From: Bacteroidota bacterium
Lineage (GTDB): Bacteria; Bacteroidota; Ignavibacteria; Ignavibacteriales; Melioribacteraceae
Length of the DNA: 64,000 nt
Assembly: GCA_018818065.1 (NCBI GenBank)
Contig: JAHISV010000012.1
Coordinates: 1 to 64,000, forward strand
Direction of reading: 5' to 3'
The translations under genes were made by a program, and so were the position numbers. Below, one piece after another: positions 28,501 to 37,502 of this stretch; the stretch's first letter is position 1, and every line of letters begins with the position of its first letter. Below the pieces are notes generated by a model, which saw only the letters and a program-made list of their open reading frames with translations, was not told the DNA's origin and ran no database searches.

Positions 28501-29319
28501 GAAAGCGCAAGAGCAATTAAGAATAAGAAGGGTGAAATAGTTTTTATCGAAGGCATCGTAGAAGATGTAACAGAAATGAAAAGAGCCGAAACAGCTCTCA
28601 TTCACGCAAAAGAACTTGCCGAAAAATCTGATAATTTTAAATCCGAATTCCTTGCTCAAATGTCTCACGAAATAAGAACACCAGTAAATTCAATACTCAG
28701 TTACACTTCTTTTCTTAAAGATGAAGTCTGGGATTTAGTACCAGAAGATTACAGGTTTTCATTTGATATGATTAACAACGGCGGCAGACGACTTATCAGA
28801 ACAATTGACGCTCTTCTTAACATGTCGTCACTACAAACAGGAACCTTTGAAACACGTCCCACTAATCTGAATATTACTGAAGATATTCTTTATCCGTTGA
28901 TTACTGAGTTCCAGATACAAGCTGAAAGTAAAGAACTGGAATTATCCTTGAGAAGTGATGTAGATAAAGATATTGTTGTTTTCGGTGATGCTTATACTAC
29001 AACTCAGCTTTTTGCTAACCTGGTTGATAATGCCCTAAAATACACTAACCGGGGAAGTGTAGAAATTGCGATTAGCAGCGAGAAAAATAATCAGCTTTCT
29101 GTAAAGGTAATTGATACAGGCATTGGAATTGCTAAGGAGTACTTACCTAAATTATTTGCTCCCTTTACCCAGGAAGAACAGGGGTACACCCGTAAATTTG
29201 AAGGAAACGGTTTGGGATTGGCTCTCGTTGCAAAATATTGTGATCTAAATAAATACAAGATTGAGGTTGAAAGCACCAAAGGTCAGGGAACAACTTTTAC
29301 AGTTAACATCAAGTTGTAA
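25504..29319 (+). CDS. Propeller-type two-component sensor histidine kinase
   Basis: The 1271-residue membrane sensor has a signal peptide and about 12-14 reg_prop repeats forming a periplasmic propeller pair (about 20-620; recurrent WFGTxxGL, e.g. NNIWFGTKNGLSKY). A Y_Y_Y domain (about 670-740, YRYRLNGIDKDWSPP) is followed by a transmembrane helix (about 743-762), a coiled coil and two PAS domains (about 800-900 and 915-1035). Next come a HisKA domain with MSHEIRTPVNSIL near 1065 and a HATPase domain (NLVDNALKY, DTGIGI, GNGLGLAL). The start is TTG 25504 after GGGAG. It lacks the receiver and AraC domains that one-piece hybrid systems of Bacteroidota carry, so it needs a separate response regulator, which is not adjacent. 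Confidence 0.9.
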   Translation: MRYFIVMFLFLSELFAQSYNFVHFTIEDGLAGSQVFSITQDSNGYLLAATAGGGLNMFDGKEFKIISARDGLAGSSLNTLKIDSKDRIWVGTSNGISVLSSEGIKNYHIEDGLAGEEVWNIYESSVGDIWIGTTMGLSLFSDEGEKSFITYPEIDNYQVFAICEDNFGNLVIGTRKGLFVYNFKEFHHFTTKDGLLDNKVNSLLKSSDGSILIGTEHGVNKFENSKISSSFSKTNGLVDNSVLTIFEDSKNNIWFGTKNGLSKYSNGSFANFTEENGLADNKIWYVYEDNQGSIWVGTDKGLSCFRHQSTVIYNKNPIFKDVWAINSDLSGEIILGFEKHGLKKFANGKLQNYFSVNSFSDISVWTILKDSKNNLWLGTSSGALRINKDGITKFDKSNGFVDDEINTIYEDKEGNIWFGCYWEGVCKYDGNTFRLFTVKDGLKYLTVWSILEDSQGNYWFGTDIGISFYDGKTFKNDIGKEYLDGYGITGIVEDSHKNIWFGTNGNGLIKFSLNELNPGKSFDQISEKDALGNDFILFTRINGDNLFVGTNKGINEIDLMAYHSSGQKKVLSYHKNDGILRNECTQNAAYFDEHNNLWFGTSNGLVKNGLNFEKKETEKTNVIITDVHLQFNGYDSTIIGNTFFSDPVGDKDLVFEHDQNYLTFKFAGINLVSGPKVFYRYRLNGIDKDWSPPTKDRTITYPNLPSGEYTFVVTASTENGVWNNSEASFNFIIRTPFWQTPWFLTLLSVLIASAVLFLFRQKVKKINNRNDELEANIAERKRYEQKIEQSEKALNTIVKLLPVGVLVVDENKKIKRVNRTALSILSLADEKDIVGQESTKFYITDKKGKSTREMASSGISILEGKTIVRNGKRKYILASIVPIVLNNENLILEVIIDNTAHKQAEQALSENEKRFREFVANATVGIYRTTISGKILMENEALTKMLGYDPVTEKKSNASGVYRVAKTRDKFIKILQKHGEVKGFEAEWVKKNGEIITTRESARAIKNKKGEIVFIEGIVEDVTEMKRAETALIHAKELAEKSDNFKSEFLAQMSHEIRTPVNSILSYTSFLKDEVWDLVPEDYRFSFDMINNGGRRLIRTIDALLNMSSLQTGTFETRPTNLNITEDILYPLITEFQIQAESKELELSLRSDVDKDIVVFGDAYTTTQLFANLVDNALKYTNRGSVEIAISSEKNNQLSVKVIDTGIGIAKEYLPKLFAPFTQEEQGYTRKFEGNGLGLALVAKYCDLNKYKIEVESTKGQGTTFTVNIKL

Positions 29320-29580
29320 GATAATAATGTTATAAAATATTCTATTCCCCGTCTATCGGTACAGCTTATTTACAGCGCCATCTATCACTCCAAAAAAATC
29401 GATGAGAATGTCAAATGATCTATCCCCTCTCAAAAACAAAAAAATAAAATTTAGCGTAATTATTCTTGAACCACACAAATAGCAAATGCGTTATATTTTG
29501 TAATCGTTATAATAAAATTAAATATGTAATTTATTTCTGAGTAAGTTTAATGATCATTTTTTTAAAACGGTTGATATTAA

Positions 29581-31782
29581 ATGAAAGGTAAGATATTTAC
29601 ATTACTCGCCCTCTGTTTTTACCTCTTCCCTCCGTTTTTGCAGGCACAGGAAGTAGAGTCCTACAGTTATTTAGGCGGTATGTCGCTGGAAGAACTTCTT
29701 AATATCGAAATTACAACCGCGGGCAAAAAGAGTGAAAAGATTACTGATGTACCAGCCAGCGTTGTTTTGATAACTAAGGATGATATAAACAAGTACGGAT
29801 ATTTATCGGTTGAGGAGATACTGGAAAATGTACCCGGTCTTTACCTGATTGATGATTACAATTGGCTTGGTCAGAAGAATTTTGGTGTACGGGGTTATTT
29901 CTCAACCGGCGCTTTTGATAATATGATTGTGCTAATCAACGGAGTGAATCAAAAAAGTGAGGGACTTCTCGATTCATATCCTACTGAGAGAATTGAAGTA
30001 CCTGTTGAATCCATTTCCAGAATTGAAATTATCCGCGGACCAATGTCGGTTATGTACGGAAGCGGTGCCTTTTTTGGCGCCATTAATATTATAACTAATA
30101 ATTCAAGTGATTATGAAGAACCCGACCTGGTTACCGCTTCTGTCGGGAATCAAAACATTTACAGGCTTTATGCAGGTTTTAAGGGCAAAACCGGTGACTT
30201 TCATTTCTCACTAAACGGATACTTAATAAGTGATAATGGAATTGATGTTCCCTTCTCTAAAATGATGACTGATCCTTCCGTTGTAACAAATACAGCTGAT
30301 GATGGAGGATGGAATCTGAACAGCGACAGGACAAAAAACCGACTAAAAACAAGGCGCGAGTATTTTAACATAAATGGTACTTTCAAGGATCTTACCTTCG
30401 ATTTTGGGCTGGTTCATAGCCGTAAAAATGTTGCCGAAACAATTTTTGGCGTTGGCGACGGCTCATGGGTGCATTACAATAACGCCCACGCTTCTCTCTT
30501 TTATAATAAGACCTTTTCTGATGTGTTTTCCTTAGAAACCAAATTCGGCTTTTTTTCTGATAATCACTGGGTAGATAATAATTTTTATTATGAAAATTCC
30601 TACACAAACAATTGGAGCCGGGCAAATATTTATGAAATTGAATTGATTGGTAGAATAAAACCTGCTCATAATATTTCAATTGTTGCCGGACTTTTTAGAA
30701 GAACCGTGTTTGATCTGCTTATTGAAGCCGATTATACCGGACTAGGCTACCTGCCTAATTTGGAAATTGTCTATCCGGATTTAATAGTCAATAATGCTTT
30801 TTATGTTCAACTGGATTACGGCATACTGGAAGACTTAAAATTAGTAAGTGGAGTGCGGTTTGAAAGACTTAATCCATATAAATACGATCTGAACCTCAAC
30901 TTCCCGGAACCGGAAACTCTGGGTACAAACCAGCCTCCGGTTGTTATTCATGGTGAATTTATTCCTGAGAATGAGATTGTTGTTATTCCGCGTTTGGGGT
31001 TTATTTACTCCTTTAAAGATAATCATATTATTAAGCTTCTCTACGGGCAAGCTATAAAACAACCACACGCCACGGCAAACCTTGATGTAGCAATCAATAA
31101 TAGTCCGCAACTTAAACCGGCGGAAATTGAAACATTCGAACTAAATTACACTGCCTCTATATTCCCGAATGTTGTAACAAACTTTTCCCTTTTCCATAAC
31201 AGACTTAATAACCTTATAAGCAGGATAAACATCCTTACTGATGAGCAAAGCGTTATTATCAGCACAAATGCGGGTAAGGTCACTACAGTAGGAATTGAAG
31301 CCGGACTTCAGACAAGGATTTTTTCATCACTTCAATTTGATTTCAATATCACTTACCAGAATTCCAAAAACCTGCAAAAAGGGTTTGAAGATATTGAGCT
31401 GGGATATTCTCCGCACATCTTAGCAAATAGTAAAATTTCTTACGAATTCTCTCAGGATTTTATATTCGGACTCTCTTCAATTTACGTGGGCGAAATGTAC
31501 ACCGATTGGAGAACCGACTCTTACAATTTGAATAATTACCCCGTCATTAACCTCGGTGATCCTCTGCAGGGAAGGTTAGGTTACACCGTACCAGCCCATA
31601 TAGTCTTTGATGCTAACCTAAGAGTTAAGAACATCTTTGATTCCGGTCTTTACCTTAACGCTAAAGTCTCCAATATCTTTGATGAAGACATCCTCTTCCC
31701 CACCACGACAAGCAATCCTGCATTTGATAAGGGAACCATGGGACGACAAAGAACCTTTGTGTTTACTCTGGGTTGGCAATAG
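29581..31782 (+). CDS. TonB-dependent outer-membrane receptor
   Basis: The 733-residue protein has a signal peptide (cut near FLQAQ) and the linker MSLEELLNIEITTAGKKSEKI. The plug domain (about 50-165) includes VPASVVLITKDDINKYGY, VLINGVNQKSEG and IEIIRGPMSVMYGSGAFFGAI. A barrel ends in FVFTLGWQ, a typical last strand with terminal aromatic. It lies 261 bases downstream of the propeller kinase on the same strand, so the kinase may control or sense its substrate; that link is inferred. It is distinct in sequence from the receptor at 35063 but shares the N-terminal linker motif with it. Confidence 0.9.
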   Translation: MKGKIFTLLALCFYLFPPFLQAQEVESYSYLGGMSLEELLNIEITTAGKKSEKITDVPASVVLITKDDINKYGYLSVEEILENVPGLYLIDDYNWLGQKNFGVRGYFSTGAFDNMIVLINGVNQKSEGLLDSYPTERIEVPVESISRIEIIRGPMSVMYGSGAFFGAINIITNNSSDYEEPDLVTASVGNQNIYRLYAGFKGKTGDFHFSLNGYLISDNGIDVPFSKMMTDPSVVTNTADDGGWNLNSDRTKNRLKTRREYFNINGTFKDLTFDFGLVHSRKNVAETIFGVGDGSWVHYNNAHASLFYNKTFSDVFSLETKFGFFSDNHWVDNNFYYENSYTNNWSRANIYEIELIGRIKPAHNISIVAGLFRRTVFDLLIEADYTGLGYLPNLEIVYPDLIVNNAFYVQLDYGILEDLKLVSGVRFERLNPYKYDLNLNFPEPETLGTNQPPVVIHGEFIPENEIVVIPRLGFIYSFKDNHIIKLLYGQAIKQPHATANLDVAINNSPQLKPAEIETFELNYTASIFPNVVTNFSLFHNRLNNLISRINILTDEQSVIISTNAGKVTTVGIEAGLQTRIFSSLQFDFNITYQNSKNLQKGFEDIELGYSPHILANSKISYEFSQDFIFGLSSIYVGEMYTDWRTDSYNLNNYPVINLGDPLQGRLGYTVPAHIVFDANLRVKNIFDSGLYLNAKVSNIFDEDILFPTTTSNPAFDKGTMGRQRTFVFTLGWQ

Positions 31783-31913
31783 AAATCTGACTTCAATCAT
31801 ACAGCCTTGGCACTGTAATTCTCAAACCTCTACATTTTATTCGGTAAAAACACTTTCCATAATCCGCCTAACCACTTCAGAATGCGATAATTTATTCGGA
31901 CGGTACTAATCTG

Positions 31914-32480
31914 CTACTTTTGTGTATCCTCACCAGATGCTAAGTTCTCAACTATTATTTTAATTAAACCGGAATAAGATAAATTATCGTCCTGCATCAT
32001 TTCAATTAATTCATCAAGATTTCCAATTTTCTCCAGCTCATTTTTAGTAAGCATTGGGATAATGGCGGTTGGGATTTTCCTGACAGTAGCAGCATTAAGT
32101 ACTTTTTCGAATTGATTCTTATTCAAGACCCCCGCTTGTCGAAGTAAAAATATTACATGAGTCAGCTCAAAAATGTTAATTTTGCTTTCATCTAACTCAG
32201 CGATGATTTTCATAACAAAAGGATTAATTAGCGAGGGTTCAACATCCTTCAGATCAAACCATATTTTATCAACACGCCTCTTCCCTTTTACTGCTTCGGA
32301 GGTGTAGAATAGATATACAGCACCACGGTTCAATTTTTCCAATTCCTTTTTAACAGTAGGATCTTTTATTTTAGAAAAGTGGAAGAAAACATTTTCAGGG
32401 AAATAGAGACTGGTAAGAAAACCGTATCCCTTATCGAATATTTTCTTTACACGGCAATAATCGAGGTATTCTTCTTTCAT
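31914..32480 (-). CDS. Cold-shock-domain-like protein with unknown C-terminal part
   Basis: The 188-residue protein begins with a divergent cold-shock fold (about 8-85). RVKKIFDKGYGFLTS stands in for RNP1, ENVFFHFSKI for RNP2, and RGAVYLFYTSEAVKGKRRVDKIW for the last strands. The rest (about 90-188) is helical, with no known domain recognised. It probably binds RNA or single-stranded DNA in the cytoplasm. It diverges from the TIR-like gene at 32767 across 286 bases. The start is ATG 32480; no strong ribosome site is visible. Confidence 0.6.
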   Translation of the reverse strand: MKEEYLDYCRVKKIFDKGYGFLTSLYFPENVFFHFSKIKDPTVKKELEKLNRGAVYLFYTSEAVKGKRRVDKIWFDLKDVEPSLINPFVMKIIAELDESKINIFELTHVIFLLRQAGVLNKNQFEKVLNAATVRKIPTAIIPMLTKNELEKIGNLDELIEMMQDDNLSYSGLIKIIVENLASGEDTQK

Positions 32481-32766
32481 CTATGTCCGCGGCACCATAA
32501 TTGTTATTGACTAAATTAAATCTAATATCTAATAAGAAGTTTTACAATCGCATTCTAACATTAATCTGATAGAACCAGAAAGCTTCTTTCTAAACATTGA
32601 TTTTACTCCCCGTGGGTAATTTCATTTCGTGTAAGGATGAGATTCAACTATAAGAAAAATATGTATGTGTTTAATTCTTTTAGTGCTAAAAAATAATTCT
32701 ATCTTTTCGATAATAAGTAAGATAAATTATTGGTAGAGGTTTCCGAAAAAAATCAGGAGTTTTGCC

Positions 32767-33216
32767 ATGCTGGCACGCACTGTTTATTTCAGCTTTGATT
32801 ATAATCGAGATATTGATAGAGTAAATCAGATACGCAATATGAGTGGTATCCAAGCCCGATCTTCAGGTGGTTTTACCGATGCTACTTTTTGGAATGATGC
32901 TGTAAAAAAGGGTGATTCTCATGTAGCTCAGCTTATCCAGGAAGGATTGAAAAATACTGTTGTAACTATAGTCTGTATTGGCGCCGTCACCGCTCAAAAC
33001 AAGTACGTCGAATATGAAATAAATCAATCCTTAAAAAGAGGAAACGCTATAATTGCTATTACCATCCATCACCTGGGCGACAACAGTGGAAAACCTGACG
33101 TGCGAGGAGCAAAACCTTATTCAATAGAAAAAAATGCCATCCCTGTCTATAAGTACGAAGATCATAAATCTCTTCTTGAAGAAATTTCGCGCTTAGCCAG
33201 AACTCGGGAGACCTAA
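32767..33216 (+). CDS. TIR-like domain protein (DUF1863, Thoeris ThsB type)
   Basis: The 149-residue protein is a single TIR-like domain of the MTH538/DUF1863 family. It opens ARTVYFSFDYNRDIDRVNQIRN and continues with FTDATFWNDAVKKGD, NTVVTIVCIGAVTAQNKYVEYEI and SLKRGNAIIAITIHHL, the blocks shared with Thoeris ThsB. ThsB proteins make an NAD-derived signal that activates the effector ThsA. No ThsA-like SIR2/SLOG or other effector is adjacent, so it is an orphan or works with a distant partner. CAGGAG lies seven bases before ATG 32767. It ends 25 bases from a convergent secreted-protein gene. Confidence 0.8.
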   Translation: MLARTVYFSFDYNRDIDRVNQIRNMSGIQARSSGGFTDATFWNDAVKKGDSHVAQLIQEGLKNTVVTIVCIGAVTAQNKYVEYEINQSLKRGNAIIAITIHHLGDNSGKPDVRGAKPYSIEKNAIPVYKYEDHKSLLEEISRLARTRET

Positions 33217-33241
33217 TTTTAAAATGTTCTATTACCCCTGA

Positions 33242-34945
33242 CTAGTCCAATGTGAAAGTCTTAAGCGATCCATTACCTGTCATTCTATACTCCACTGTAT
33301 AGCTGGAATAATCCGGCGCATTTTTAACGTTAATAAAGGTCGCCTTAAATTCATGTAAAACTGTTATTTCTGTGCCACGCAGGCGCGTAATAATATAAGG
33401 AGTTCCATCACTGGTTTCACCTGTGGTTTGGTAAAAATGATAACCTGTTCCTCCCTTGGTAAGCATTAAACCCGCGGCAGGCGCCATTTCAAGGGCGGCA
33501 GCCAGGGGTTTACTTTTATAGTTTACTTTTTCCCCGGCAGGAGTGTAATAGTAACCTGTAAGGTAAATATCACCGCTGGAATAGAGCAAGGAATAATTCA
33601 CATACTGGTTTTGCAAAACAGGTTTTATGGTACCCTCCAGACTCGAATCATATTTTGGCCTGTTATCCTTAGCAAAGGTTGGGAATGGCGAATTGGTCTG
33701 TGCTGCAGGCATAATATCCTCAACGTACCACTGATCGGTATAAGTATCAATACGATTTGGACCATCATACAGGTGGACCTGCACGTCATAAACACCAGGT
33801 TTTGTAAATGTATAGTAGAAACTATAAAAATTACTTTTCTCTCTTGAACCACCAACGCGGGCATCATCTACTGTAATTGTGAACGTGCCTTCAACATCCT
33901 CGGGATGTGCTTTTGCCAGCATTAACACCTTTTCGCCAGGGTAAACATACCGGGAACAATCCGAGTCAATATAAACTGTTGCATCAGCCAGTCTTGCTTT
34001 CCGCTCCTCGAAAAGTCGTTTCCTTTCCTCATTCAGTGCGAGATCCTTCGCCTCAGCTTCAGTTTTTGCCTGGTTATACTTATTAATTTCGGCTTTAAGT
34101 TCAGGCGGATCGTTAGGATATTTAGATTCAATCAATTCACGCGGGCCGGGCAGCTGCACATTTTCACCCCTGTCATTTTTGCCAATGTAACCCCTCGATT
34201 TTAACAGCCGACTTGACAAAGTGTTTTCATTTTCGCTGGACTTTCTGTTCTGAATTTCCCTGGCTTCAGATTCAGCTTTTACAGATGCTAACTCCTCAAG
34301 CACCATTCTCCGTTCTGTTCTAATTTTTACCAGTTCCTGCTCGGTTTTCTCATAGACCAATTTCGAGAGATTTTTAAGAATGTTTAATTTTCTTATTCGC
34401 AACTCCAACTGATCGTCTTCTTTATTGTCCCCAATTCGCCACCACGATTTAGTAAACGGTAAGGGCTTTTGGTCATCATCAAATCTGGCAAGCGGCTGAT
34501 CTGAAACTTTACTTAGTGTTGCGTACATAATTCTCAATTTTGTATTTCTGTAATCAGTGGAGTTTTTCAATTCTGTAAATTGTGTTTTACGCTGACTCCC
34601 CTTCCAGATAGGGTCTTCCAGAACGAGGTTTTTTATAACATCTACAGTTATATCAAGTGCCGAACTAAAAGGAGTATAGATTTTATCAACAAGATTCATA
34701 CTGGCTTCAACATAGGCTTCGTATAATTCATCATTTATCTTTTTAGCAGCCTCCATGTTAAGCTTATTAACTTCGGCGCTATTGCGTGTAAGGCAATCAT
34801 GCAGGCTCATGAGTGCCTCAGCAGTTTTTTCCAGAGTCTCAATATTCTTTTTAAGATTATATTGATCGTGAACTCTTTGATATGGATTTTGCTGCGCGTT
34901 CAATACAAACGCGAATGATATGGCTATCATTAGTATTTTTTTCAT
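33242..34945 (-). CDS. Secreted coiled-coil protein with Ig/PKD-like domain, unknown
   Basis: The start at ATG 34945 gives a 567-residue protein with signal peptide MKKILMIAISFAFVLNAQ and a GGGGA ribosome site. Residues about 20-340 are charged and helical, with a likely coiled coil (LRIRKLNILKNLSKLVYEKTE and later EAEAKDLALNEERKRLFEERK). A beta-rich part (about 345-445) resembles PKD/Ig folds (YPGEKVLMLAKAHPED and FYYTFTKPGVYDVQVHLYDG). The C-terminal 120 residues are beta-rich and unassigned. It follows a TonB-dependent receptor by 117 bases and is probably in its operon, suggesting a periplasmic or surface partner. I do not recognise a family. Confidence 0.55.
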   Translation of the reverse strand: MKKILMIAISFAFVLNAQQNPYQRVHDQYNLKKNIETLEKTAEALMSLHDCLTRNSAEVNKLNMEAAKKINDELYEAYVEASMNLVDKIYTPFSSALDITVDVIKNLVLEDPIWKGSQRKTQFTELKNSTDYRNTKLRIMYATLSKVSDQPLARFDDDQKPLPFTKSWWRIGDNKEDDQLELRIRKLNILKNLSKLVYEKTEQELVKIRTERRMVLEELASVKAESEAREIQNRKSSENENTLSSRLLKSRGYIGKNDRGENVQLPGPRELIESKYPNDPPELKAEINKYNQAKTEAEAKDLALNEERKRLFEERKARLADATVYIDSDCSRYVYPGEKVLMLAKAHPEDVEGTFTITVDDARVGGSREKSNFYSFYYTFTKPGVYDVQVHLYDGPNRIDTYTDQWYVEDIMPAAQTNSPFPTFAKDNRPKYDSSLEGTIKPVLQNQYVNYSLLYSSGDIYLTGYYYTPAGEKVNYKSKPLAAALEMAPAAGLMLTKGGTGYHFYQTTGETSDGTPYIITRLRGTEITVLHEFKATFINVKNAPDYSSYTVEYRMTGNGSLKTFTLD

Positions 34946-35062
34946 ATTGTCCCCGTGTAGTTCCTTTGGAAAATAAGAAAATTTTCTTAAAGATTGTAGG
35001 TGCCTGCCCTGGTAAGTCGAGAGCAATTAGAAGATAAAAGAGAGGTTAAGTTTGCCGAATAA

Positions 35063-37261
35063 TTAAAACCCGTATTGAAAACCAATTTCAATTCTACGCA
35101 AATCCTGCAGAATTTTAGGACTTCCCCAGGTTGCGTTTATGGTTTGCCCGTAATATTCCTGGTTAAGCAGGTTTTTAATATGAAGATTAATAGAAAGTCC
35201 GTCAAAAATATTGGCAGCACGCAGATTCAGGTTGATGAGTAAAACGGGATCGAAATCCAGATATCCATTTTCATCAAGCATAAAAGAATAATTTGTTGTT
35301 GAATGGAATGAGTGAATTCTACGTTTACTGTACCAATTAAATCCCAGGTTCAGATAATAAGTCCTGTAATTATATTGAACTCCGCCATTTAGAACGTGGC
35401 TCGATATCAGGTTATCCTCCAATTCCAAATCCCTTCCCTGAATATTGTCTTTTCCTTGTGTAAGAGAATAGTTCATGTAGATTTCCAGATTATGCGTCAT
35501 TCTTTTAAAGAATTCAAAACTAAACCCATATCGATAACCATTAGCAACATTCATACTTTGTAAAATTGGCACATAATAGCTATTCTCGCCGATAACAATA
35601 GACGATGAATCTCCGGTTTGTACACTTTCCAAAATACCGTCGTCAAGGTCATTATAAAATAGATTAGCCGTTAGCTGTGCATCATCAAAGGCAAAAGAAT
35701 AGTCAAACTCTATCGAGCTAATCTTTTCAGGGCGTAATTTATTGTTTGGTCTTATCCATGAAAAGGTGGTTAAGCTTTCAAAAAACATTTGTGTGGTACT
35801 CGGAGCCAGATAACCTTCGGAATAATGCAGTTTGAAAAAGTGATCACCAAAGTTTGCAATAAATGCTGCCCTTGGCATAAATGCATTATCATAATTGCTG
35901 TTAACGTCATACCGTCCGCCAAATGTAAATAAAATATTTGAGGCAAGATTGTATCTGAATTCAGTAAAAAAACCTTTGTTGGTAAATTCATGTTCAAGAG
36001 GTTCCTTTTGATACTCTTCAGTTATCGGCTTGCCTCCTTTCCCTTCACTGATAATCGGGATGCCATTAACAAAATGAAATTCCATCCCGCTTATATTCAT
36101 TAGGTTTGAAGAAAGCCTCGATTTTAACTGTAGCCCTGCATTATGAGCCTGAGTTCTGAAATAATAATATTTTCTGCCGCCATAAGCATAATGTGGATCA
36201 CTCCCTGAGATGGAATCATCAAAATTAAATAATCTGGTTCTGTCAAGATCCTGAGTATACAAATTTGCTGTTGCCGGATCCATCTCGTGATTTTTAAAAC
36301 TATAGGAAGTCTTTAGCTCAAATTTTTCATTAAACGTATGTAAATATTCAGCGGAAAGCACCTGGTTCTTTAGTGCGGTTATTGTGGAGTATTCGGTAAC
36401 ATAAAAATCCGGGTTTGAGCCATATGTTTCACTCGCCTGAATATCATAGAGGATGTATTTTAATGAAAGCCCGTGAAAACCAAAATTCATGTTGAGGTAT
36501 GTATTATCTGTGCCTCTGTCAAATCTCTCTGTATAAGGTGAATCCGGGAATACAGTCCGGTTCAGGTAGGTGACCGATTTATCGGTTGGATCCTGTTCAT
36601 CGCTTTTATAATTAGAAAAACTAAAATTTCCCCAAACATCATCTGCAAACTGATGCGATATTCCGGTATAAATTCTTCTGGTATCAAATGTCCCGTAGTC
36701 AAACCCTGCTAGAAAATCATCATCTTTTTTGGTTACCAGATTAATAATACCTGCGTATGCATCTCGCCCGTACAATGTTGAGTTTGGACCATAGACAATT
36801 TCCACCTGCTTTATATTCACAAGAGGAATACTGTTAAGCCCCATGAACATACCTTCTTCCGCCTCATCGCTTATCTTTGTACCATCCAGCAGAAGCATAA
36901 CCTTATTGTTTCCTGAATCTCCGCTTCTGTGCCCGCGTAAATTTACTATTCCCCCCTTCATCCAATGTCCATATTCGGATTGAACCTGGAAGAAAGGCAA
37001 ATCTCTTAGCACATCAACCAAATCTTTATACCCACGTTCTTCAATTGTGTGCCGTGTAACAACTATTACTTTGGAGGAAGCTTCCCAAACAGTTTGCTCA
37101 GTTTTCCCCGAAGTGGTTATTTCAATATTCATCAATTCTTCAATAGACATTTTTACAAGTTGTTCGGTATAAAGTGTGTCCTGGGCAAATGAAATGCTTG
37201 TTCCTGCTATTAGAAACAGGAATACTTTTTGCCATGCAAATATTCTTTTGTTATTCTTCAT
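35063..37261 (-). CDS. TonB-dependent outer-membrane receptor
   Basis: The 732-residue protein has a signal peptide (cut near SFAQ) and the linker MSIEELMNIEITTSGKTEQTV. The plug domain (about 50-165) includes SSKVIVVTRHTIEERGYKDL, LLLDGTKISDE and VEIVYGPNSTLYGRDAYAGIINLVT. A barrel ends in a strand finishing QYGF. The ribosome site GGAGTGAG precedes ATG 37261. It is probably the first gene of a two-gene unit with the secreted coiled-coil protein. The ligand is unknown; the conserved N-terminal linker is shared with the receptor at 29581. Confidence 0.9.
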   Translation of the reverse strand: MKNNKRIFAWQKVFLFLIAGTSISFAQDTLYTEQLVKMSIEELMNIEITTSGKTEQTVWEASSKVIVVTRHTIEERGYKDLVDVLRDLPFFQVQSEYGHWMKGGIVNLRGHRSGDSGNNKVMLLLDGTKISDEAEEGMFMGLNSIPLVNIKQVEIVYGPNSTLYGRDAYAGIINLVTKKDDDFLAGFDYGTFDTRRIYTGISHQFADDVWGNFSFSNYKSDEQDPTDKSVTYLNRTVFPDSPYTERFDRGTDNTYLNMNFGFHGLSLKYILYDIQASETYGSNPDFYVTEYSTITALKNQVLSAEYLHTFNEKFELKTSYSFKNHEMDPATANLYTQDLDRTRLFNFDDSISGSDPHYAYGGRKYYYFRTQAHNAGLQLKSRLSSNLMNISGMEFHFVNGIPIISEGKGGKPITEEYQKEPLEHEFTNKGFFTEFRYNLASNILFTFGGRYDVNSNYDNAFMPRAAFIANFGDHFFKLHYSEGYLAPSTTQMFFESLTTFSWIRPNNKLRPEKISSIEFDYSFAFDDAQLTANLFYNDLDDGILESVQTGDSSSIVIGENSYYVPILQSMNVANGYRYGFSFEFFKRMTHNLEIYMNYSLTQGKDNIQGRDLELEDNLISSHVLNGGVQYNYRTYYLNLGFNWYSKRRIHSFHSTTNYSFMLDENGYLDFDPVLLINLNLRAANIFDGLSINLHIKNLLNQEYYGQTINATWGSPKILQDLRRIEIGFQYGF

Positions 37262-37502
37262 AAACTCACTCCAGTGCCAAGATACATCAAAACAGAAAAT
37301 GTTCCAACTTGTTTTCTATTAACAGCTTAAATTAAACAAAAATTCAACTTTTAATAATTACGAGTATGATGAGAAAAGCACCTGCAAATACCGTAAATGC
37401 TGAAGATTATTTAGTGAATTCTTTTTTGGATAATTTTCCTAAATTTCAATATTAGTTAACATAACTTATTTTCTGTATAAAAATATCGGGGATACACAGA
37501 TC

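Noticed and set aside
32767-35026. A full Thoeris defence system
   Set aside because: Only the TIR-like component is present. No SIR2/SLOG or other ThsA effector was found on either side.
29581-37261. SusCD polysaccharide utilisation locus
   Set aside because: Receptors are present, but no SusD-like lipoprotein and no carbohydrate-active enzyme with recognisable catalytic residues lies beside them.
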